NCBI RefSeq assembly: GCF_030052815.1
Contig: NC_079505.1
Location: 18,317,421 to 18,381,420 of the forward strand
DNA length: 64,000 bases
Reading direction: 5' to 3'
DNA from: Hevea brasiliensis
Taxonomy: Eukaryota > Streptophyta > Magnoliopsida > Malpighiales > Euphorbiaceae
The notes below the pieces were generated by a model that saw nothing but the letters and a program-made list of their open reading frames with translations, made no database searches and was not told where the DNA came from. Both the position numbers and the translations under genes were made by a program. Below, in pieces: positions 59,396 through 64,000 of this stretch; position 1 is the stretch's first letter; every line of letters starts with the position of its first letter.

Positions 59396-59780
59396 GCCCG
59401 GCCCACTAGTGATATTGTCCGCTCTGGGCTGAAGCCCTCACGGCTTTAAAACGCGTCAATAGGGGTTAGGAACCTCCATCTTATGAACCCAGCATCTCTC
59501 CCGTGTTTTGTCGATGTGGGATTTGCCTAGGGTGTTACAACCCACCCCCCTTATGGGACTCAGCGTCCTCGTTGAGGTTTGCCCCACCATCGTTCAAGGT
59601 TGCACGCGGAGCGGCTCTGATACCACAAATGTAATGGCCCGGCCCACTAGTGATATTGTCCGCTCTGAGCCGAAGCCCTCACGGTTTTAAAACGTGTCAA
59701 TAGGGGTTAGGAACCTCCATCTTATGAACCCAGCATCTCTCCCGTGTTTTGTCGATGTGGGATTTGCCTAGGGTGTTATA
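59396..59780 (-). mobile_element. Second TRIM without 5S, fused to Cassandra
   Basis: The left LTR is 59396-59539 (144 bp) and the right LTR is 59630-59780 (151 bp). The left copy lacks exactly the first seven bases, tgtaatg, of the right copy. The interior has an iMet primer site on the minus strand (59613-59625) and a pyrimidine-rich left edge. It shares the text gactcagc-tcctcg-tgagg and tttgccccaccatcg with the Cassandra interior. The right LTR ends tgttata. There is no coding region and no 5S sequence. Confidence 0.82.
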
Positions 59781-59781
59781 A

Positions 59782-61864
59782 TGTCACGACCCAAAATTCT
59801 GAACCGTGACCGGCGCATAATTTAAGTATTCTTAAATCATGCAAGCCTTATCAGAGTATCTTGAATGAATATATTGTCACTTACTAATCCCAAAAATAGA
59901 CAAAATCCAAATAAACAAAATGCTGAACAAACATCATAAATATCCCATAGGTAAACTGCGGAGTTTCTACAGATTTCAAATAAAAACTTAAACTGTTCAA
60001 TAAACTAAACTAATTATTAGCCCGAGAAAACATGAATTCGGGCATACCATGGGAACAAATCAAAGTTGTCCCTCTCGGAAAATGGGTGAATATTTGGATC
60101 ATTGCGAATTCTCTTGATAAAGCAGATATGACGAGAAAACGTGGTTTGAGCTAGATGCTAAGTGAATGATACTTATAGCACACAACGGAATAAGGCAGTG
60201 ACGTTTGATTAATTTCACAATAAATTTTTCTATTCAATAAAATCATGCACATCTTTGTCAAAAATCATTAATAAAATAACTTCATAAAAACATAAATATA
60301 AAAGAAATTCATTCAATAAAAATTTTATGGTACGATTGCACGTGGTGATGATACCCCACATCACCAAAGGCGGATGGTAAGCGCTACGGATATCGAATAC
60401 CTTCCTCCTCCTTCACGGATATCAATGCATATGATACTAATGCAAACCATAAAGCGCAATGATGCATGACTCGACAATGCAACCTAATACGTGATAGTCC
60501 ACACGGCGGGGCGGATAATGAAAGCGAATCTTGAGCACGGTATCAATTTAAAACAGAAAATCAATTTGTACAAATCAATCAAAATCAATAAAAATTTGGA
60601 TAGCAAATAATAACTGATAGTGCAATTTCAATAGTGTATTTCAATAGTTTCAGAGAGTTAATAAAATCAAATCAATCTCAAATCAATTCAATAAAATCAA
60701 ATCAATCTCAAATCAATTCAATAAAATCAAATCAATCTCAAATCAATTCAGTAACACATCAGTAAAATTTTATAGTCAAATATCAATCAATATAAACACA
60801 TTAAAGGCCTGTTCCCGGAATCCTAATGGGTCTAATGCAGAGATAGTTGACAAAATCAATTATTTAATCAAAACCGAAATAAAATTCAATAATAAAATAA
60901 AACTGTAGAAAATCACATATAATTTCATTTAATAACAAACTTAATGCTAAGAAATTTTAAAAGGGACTAAAACGGTGCCATGTACTATAATTACCACTCA
61001 CCTGGAACCTCCAAAATAATAGCTAGATTCAATAAAAGAAAGACAATTTCAGCTGATAGAATGAATATTTGAATCTCCTACATACCCAAAATATAAAAAA
61101 AAATATTAAATAATAATAAAATAAAATAATTTTAATATATATATATATATATATAAACCTTGGACGGACGTGGACGAAAGGGATTCAAACGCGTGGATAC
61201 AAGGGGATTCAAATGTTTTTATATATATATATTTGCGGAATTGGATCTGTGCATGTGGGATGAACGTTTTGCTTTGCTGATTTGCGGTGGAGGATTTGTG
61301 CATGTGGGAGGAATGATTATACTGATTGATATATATATATATAACAATTAATTATTGTTTAATAATAATTATGATCAATCAATTCAATACTAATGATCAA
61401 AGAAAAAAAAGATAAATTTCTAGGGTAGTTGTAACAAATTAATGAAAGAAAATAAAATTAAATTCACCCATTATTGAATAAAGAATGAGAATTTTTACCT
61501 TGAAAATAGAATCGAATGTGATGAATAGAGAAGTAAAAATTTAGGAATTCTCTGTTGAGAGTATTTGATAGAGAAAGGAGGTGACAAACAGGTTTTGAGA
61601 GCAAAATTTAGCAGAAGAGATGATTAGGGTATATATATATTTCGAGAGTTCTATTAGGTGTAGAATGGGATAAGAGTTATTATTGAACTGGGTTGTTCAG
61701 ATTGCAGATATATATTTAATTTCAAAAATAATATATTTATATATCTAAAAATAAATAAGCAGACTATCTAATAAAATATATATATTTTTTATAAATATAC
61801 TAAATTATTATTAGCTAATTAAAATAAAATAATAATAAATAATAATTGTATATGGGTTTTTACA
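59782..61864 (-). repeat. E 3' LTR (2.08 kb)
   Basis: It starts tgtcacgacccaaaattctg and ends gggtttttaca. A TATATATA run near 61631 lies, on the minus strand, in a plausible promoter position. AT microsatellites occur near 61137-61155 and 61331-61342. No gene is seen. Confidence 0.85.
60661..60750. repeat. Three perfect 30-bp tandem repeats in the E LTR
   Basis: Three identical 30-bp units beginning ataaaatcaaatcaatc start at 60661, 60691 and 60721. Confidence 0.95.
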
Positions 61865-61881
61865 TACTTCCCCCCTTAAAA
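61865..61881 (-). other. Polypurine tract of E
   Basis: On the minus strand the run aaggggggaagta stands next to the 3' LTR start. Confidence 0.75.
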
Positions 61882-61914
61882 AAATTCGGTCTCCGAATTT
61901 GAATAGACAAAGTT

Positions 61915-62388
61915 CTAACCTGAAGAATCAAATAAGTGAGGATATTTGGCTTGCATTTCAGATTCTGCCTCCCATGTGGCCTCACTACTTGAGTGATTAT
62001 GCCACAAGACTTTGATCAAAGCCACTTCCTTAGATCGGAGTTTCCTAATTTGTCGATCTAAAATCTTTACTGGTTGCTCCTCATATGACATATCATCCCT
62101 AAATTGCATGGTTTGAGGTTGTAAAACATGAGATGGATCTGGTACATACTTCCTAAGCATAGAAATATGGAAAACTGGATGTACATGTGCAAAACCAGGT
62201 GGAAGAGCTAAACGGTAAGCAACTGCTCCAATTCTCTCCAAAATTTCAAATGGACCAACAAAACGAGGGCTAAGCTTCCCTGTCTTCCCACACCTCATGA
62301 TTCCTTTCAGAGGGAATACTCTCAGAAATACATGATCACCAATCATAAATTCTACATCTTTACACTTAGGATCGGATAACTTCTGCAT
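61915..62388 (-). pseudogene. E integrase C-terminus and chromodomain
   Basis: The stretch reads GKLSPRFVGPFEILERIGAV and AYRLALPP, then VFHISMLRKYVPDPSHVL. The chromodomain follows (VKILDRQIRKLRSKEVALIK, VLWHNHSSSEATWE). It ends at a natural stop before the purine tract. It is separated by a frameshift from the core near 62370. Confidence 0.88.
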
Positions 62389-63040
62389 CGACTTTGAGCA
62401 GTCAAAAGTCGAACCTTCTCTGAAGTTAATTGTATCAACTCTGGTCTAGTAAGCCTTCTTTCTCCAACTTCATCCCAACAAACCGGTGACCTACACTTTC
62501 GACCATATAATGCCTCATATGGAGCCATCTCTATACTTGCCTGATAACTGTTATTATAAGCAAACTCCACTAAAGGCAAATGATGATCACAATAGCCACC
62601 AAAATCCAAAACATATGCACGAAGCATGTCCCTTAAATGTCTGTATGGTCCTTTCTGACTGTCCATCCGTCTGAGGGTGAAAAGCAGTACTAAAGTCTAC
62701 TCGTGTTCCTAAAGCTTCTTGGAATTTCTTCCAAAATCGAGAAGTAAACTGAGTACCACGATCAGAGACAATGGAAACTGGAACTCCATGAAGACTAACA
62801 ATCTTGTTTATATACAACTGTGCAAGTTTAGCAAAGTCATATGTAGTCTTCACAGGAAAGAAATGAGCAGATTTTGTCAATCATCACTATCACCCAAATT
62901 GCATTGTAACCACCTCGTGTACTAGGTAAACCCACAACAAAGTCCATGGTAATATACTCCCACTTCCACTCAGGGATAGGCAGTGAAGTAACGGATGGTC
63001 TCTCGATGTTACCTTAACTCACGACAAGTCAAACATTTAG
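62352..63040 (-). pseudogene. E integrase catalytic core, two frames
   Basis: The core is split over two frames: MTKSAHFFPV and [20 protein letters not shown] then [14 protein letters not shown] (62587-62880), and MLRAYVLDFGGYCDHHLPL and [19 protein letters not shown] (62352-62666). The three acidic active-site positions are recognisable (one in each block, the first just upstream near 62890). Frameshifts near 62630 and 62885 break it. Confidence 0.82.
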
Positions 63041-63092
63041 CAACAAAGTCTGCAACATCCCTCTTCATGCCACCCCACCAATAATGCTCCCT

Positions 63093-63896
63093 TTAATCAC
63101 GGTACATCTTAGTTGAACCTGGGTGTACTGTGTAAGCAGAACAGTGTGCCTCCTCCATGATTTCTCTTCTCAACTCATCAACATTGGGGACACAAAGTCT
63201 AGTGCCATAACGAAGAACTCCATCATCATTCAACATGAATCCTTGAGCTTGGCCTTGATGAATATTATCTATAATCTCACACAGCTGAGAATCCCTCTTT
63301 TGAGCAACCTTAATTCGATCAATCAAGATAGGCCTAACTCGAAAATGTGCTAAGAATGATCCAGCTATGATTTCAAACTCTACTCCCTGATCTAGCAACT
63401 CATGTAATTCACCAATCAAAGGCCTCATCTTGGTAGATATATGGGCTAAACTACCAGAAGACTTCCTGCTTAGAGCATCAGCCACTACATTAGTTTTTCC
63501 AGGGTGATACTGTATGGTACAATCATAATCCTTCAGTAATTCTACCCATCTTCTTTGCCTAAGATTAAGATCACGTTGGTCAAAGATGTATTTGAGACTT
63601 TTGTGGTCAGTGAAGATTTCACAAGTCTCACCATACAGATAGTGCCTCCAGATTTTCAAAGCAAAAATTATTGCAGCCATTTCCAAATCATGAGTTTGAT
63701 AATTCTGCTCGTGCATTTTCAACTGACGAGAAGCATACGCAATAACCCGTCCATGTTGCATCAAAACACATCCTAAACCAATCCTAGAAGCATCACAATA
63801 TACTACATAACCCCCTGATCCAGATGGAAGGGCTAACACTGGTGCTGTAGTTAAGCGAGTCTTAAGCTCCTGAAAACTTTTTTGTAAATAATTCAA
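63093..63896 (-). pseudogene. E RNase H and integrase zinc domain, cut at the window-side end
   Basis: It contains [77 protein letters not shown] and [17 protein letters not shown]. The first few apparent codons (above about 63880) come from LTR sequence and not from pol, so the start is an artefact of the junction. Confidence 0.88.
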
Positions 63897-64000
63897 TATT
63901 TCTTTTGGATCCCTGACTTAATTATTTGACCTGCTTAACAATTCTTTTTCATGATTTTGTCTTTTCCACTGTGTTCGCAATAGTCCTAAGGACCGCAGTG
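63881..64000 (-). repeat. A-type LTR fragment joined to E
   Basis: From tttgtaaataattcaatatt onward the text follows the A1 and A2 LTRs (compare 2950-3070 and 33505-33625). It joins E in mid-LTR without a TG or CA end, so it is not a normal insertion boundary. Confidence 0.8.

Larger units (their letters stand above)
59782..63880 (-). mobile_element. E: chromovirus 3' half, truncated in RNase H
   Basis: This minus-strand Ty3/gypsy element has 3' LTR 59782-61864, purine tract 61865-61881, chromodomain-bearing integrase and RNase H. The rest of pol, gag and the 5' LTR are absent. At about 63881 the sequence switches to an A-type LTR fragment. Its pol is clearly a chromovirus but differs from A1 and A2 throughout, and its LTR is unrelated to theirs except for the terminal bases. 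Confidence 0.82.

Noticed and set aside
1..64000. A bacterial-type operon, phage or defence system
   Set aside because: There are no compact co-directional ORFs or ribosome binding sites. All long ORFs are retroelement pol or gag, or plant exons.

Overview
The window is nuclear DNA of a flowering plant, most likely a woody eudicot. A euphorb such as rubber tree is a guess from general look only. The case for a plant rests on a spliced gene with GT-AG introns, plant Ty3/gypsy chromoviruses with very long LTRs, a Tat/Ogre-type element, an RTE-type LINE and a Cassandra-type TRIM whose LTRs carry 5S rRNA sequence. There are no prokaryotic signals and I found no undescribed defence or metabolic system. 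The interest lies in the transposon architecture.

Positions 1-47597 are one nested stack of LTR retrotransposons. The scaffold is element A1, a minus-strand chromovirus of Tekay/Del type. Its 3' LTR is visible at 1213-3334, its decayed gag-pol at 3383-7969 plus 22532-22557, and its 5' LTR in three pieces (22748-24754, 28866-30206, 42394-42459). Into A1 went a plus-strand Tat-type element (7970-22526, TSD attgc), a 4.1-kb solo LTR called C2 (24755-28860, TSD ctttt), a complete 12.2-kb relative A2 (30207-42388, TSD ttaat), and an LTR called X whose end is at 1-1212. The Tat element itself carries a 4.7-kb solo LTR called C1 (13110-17815, TSD acccc). To the right, A1 abuts the right parts of three older LTRs: B1 (to 44223), D (to 45062) and B2 (to 47597). 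Their left parts must lie outside the window if the nesting reading is right. That gives a nest up to six levels deep.

Positions 47598-53900 hold a 5'-truncated RTE LINE on the minus strand (47968-50662) with a 16-bp target duplication, a possible further LTR, and AT-rich DNA. Positions 54144-56794 (minus) hold the only recognisable host gene: four exons of a SNARE-associated Golgi / VTT (DedA-like) membrane protein. As written, a 9-base homopolymer in exon 3 breaks its frame.

Positions 57603-58322 form a foldback or MITE-like inverted repeat. Positions 58751-59780 are a compact chain of two small LTR elements: a Cassandra-type TRIM fused to a second TRIM without 5S sequence. Positions 59782-63880 are the 3' LTR and decayed pol of another minus-strand chromovirus, E. 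E is cut in its RNase H region by a fragment of A-type LTR that runs to the window end.

Almost every retroelement ORF is broken by stops or frameshifts, so nothing here looks autonomous today. Comparing A1 with A2 shows that most A1 stops are C:G to T:A transitions, as expected of methylated, silenced copies.
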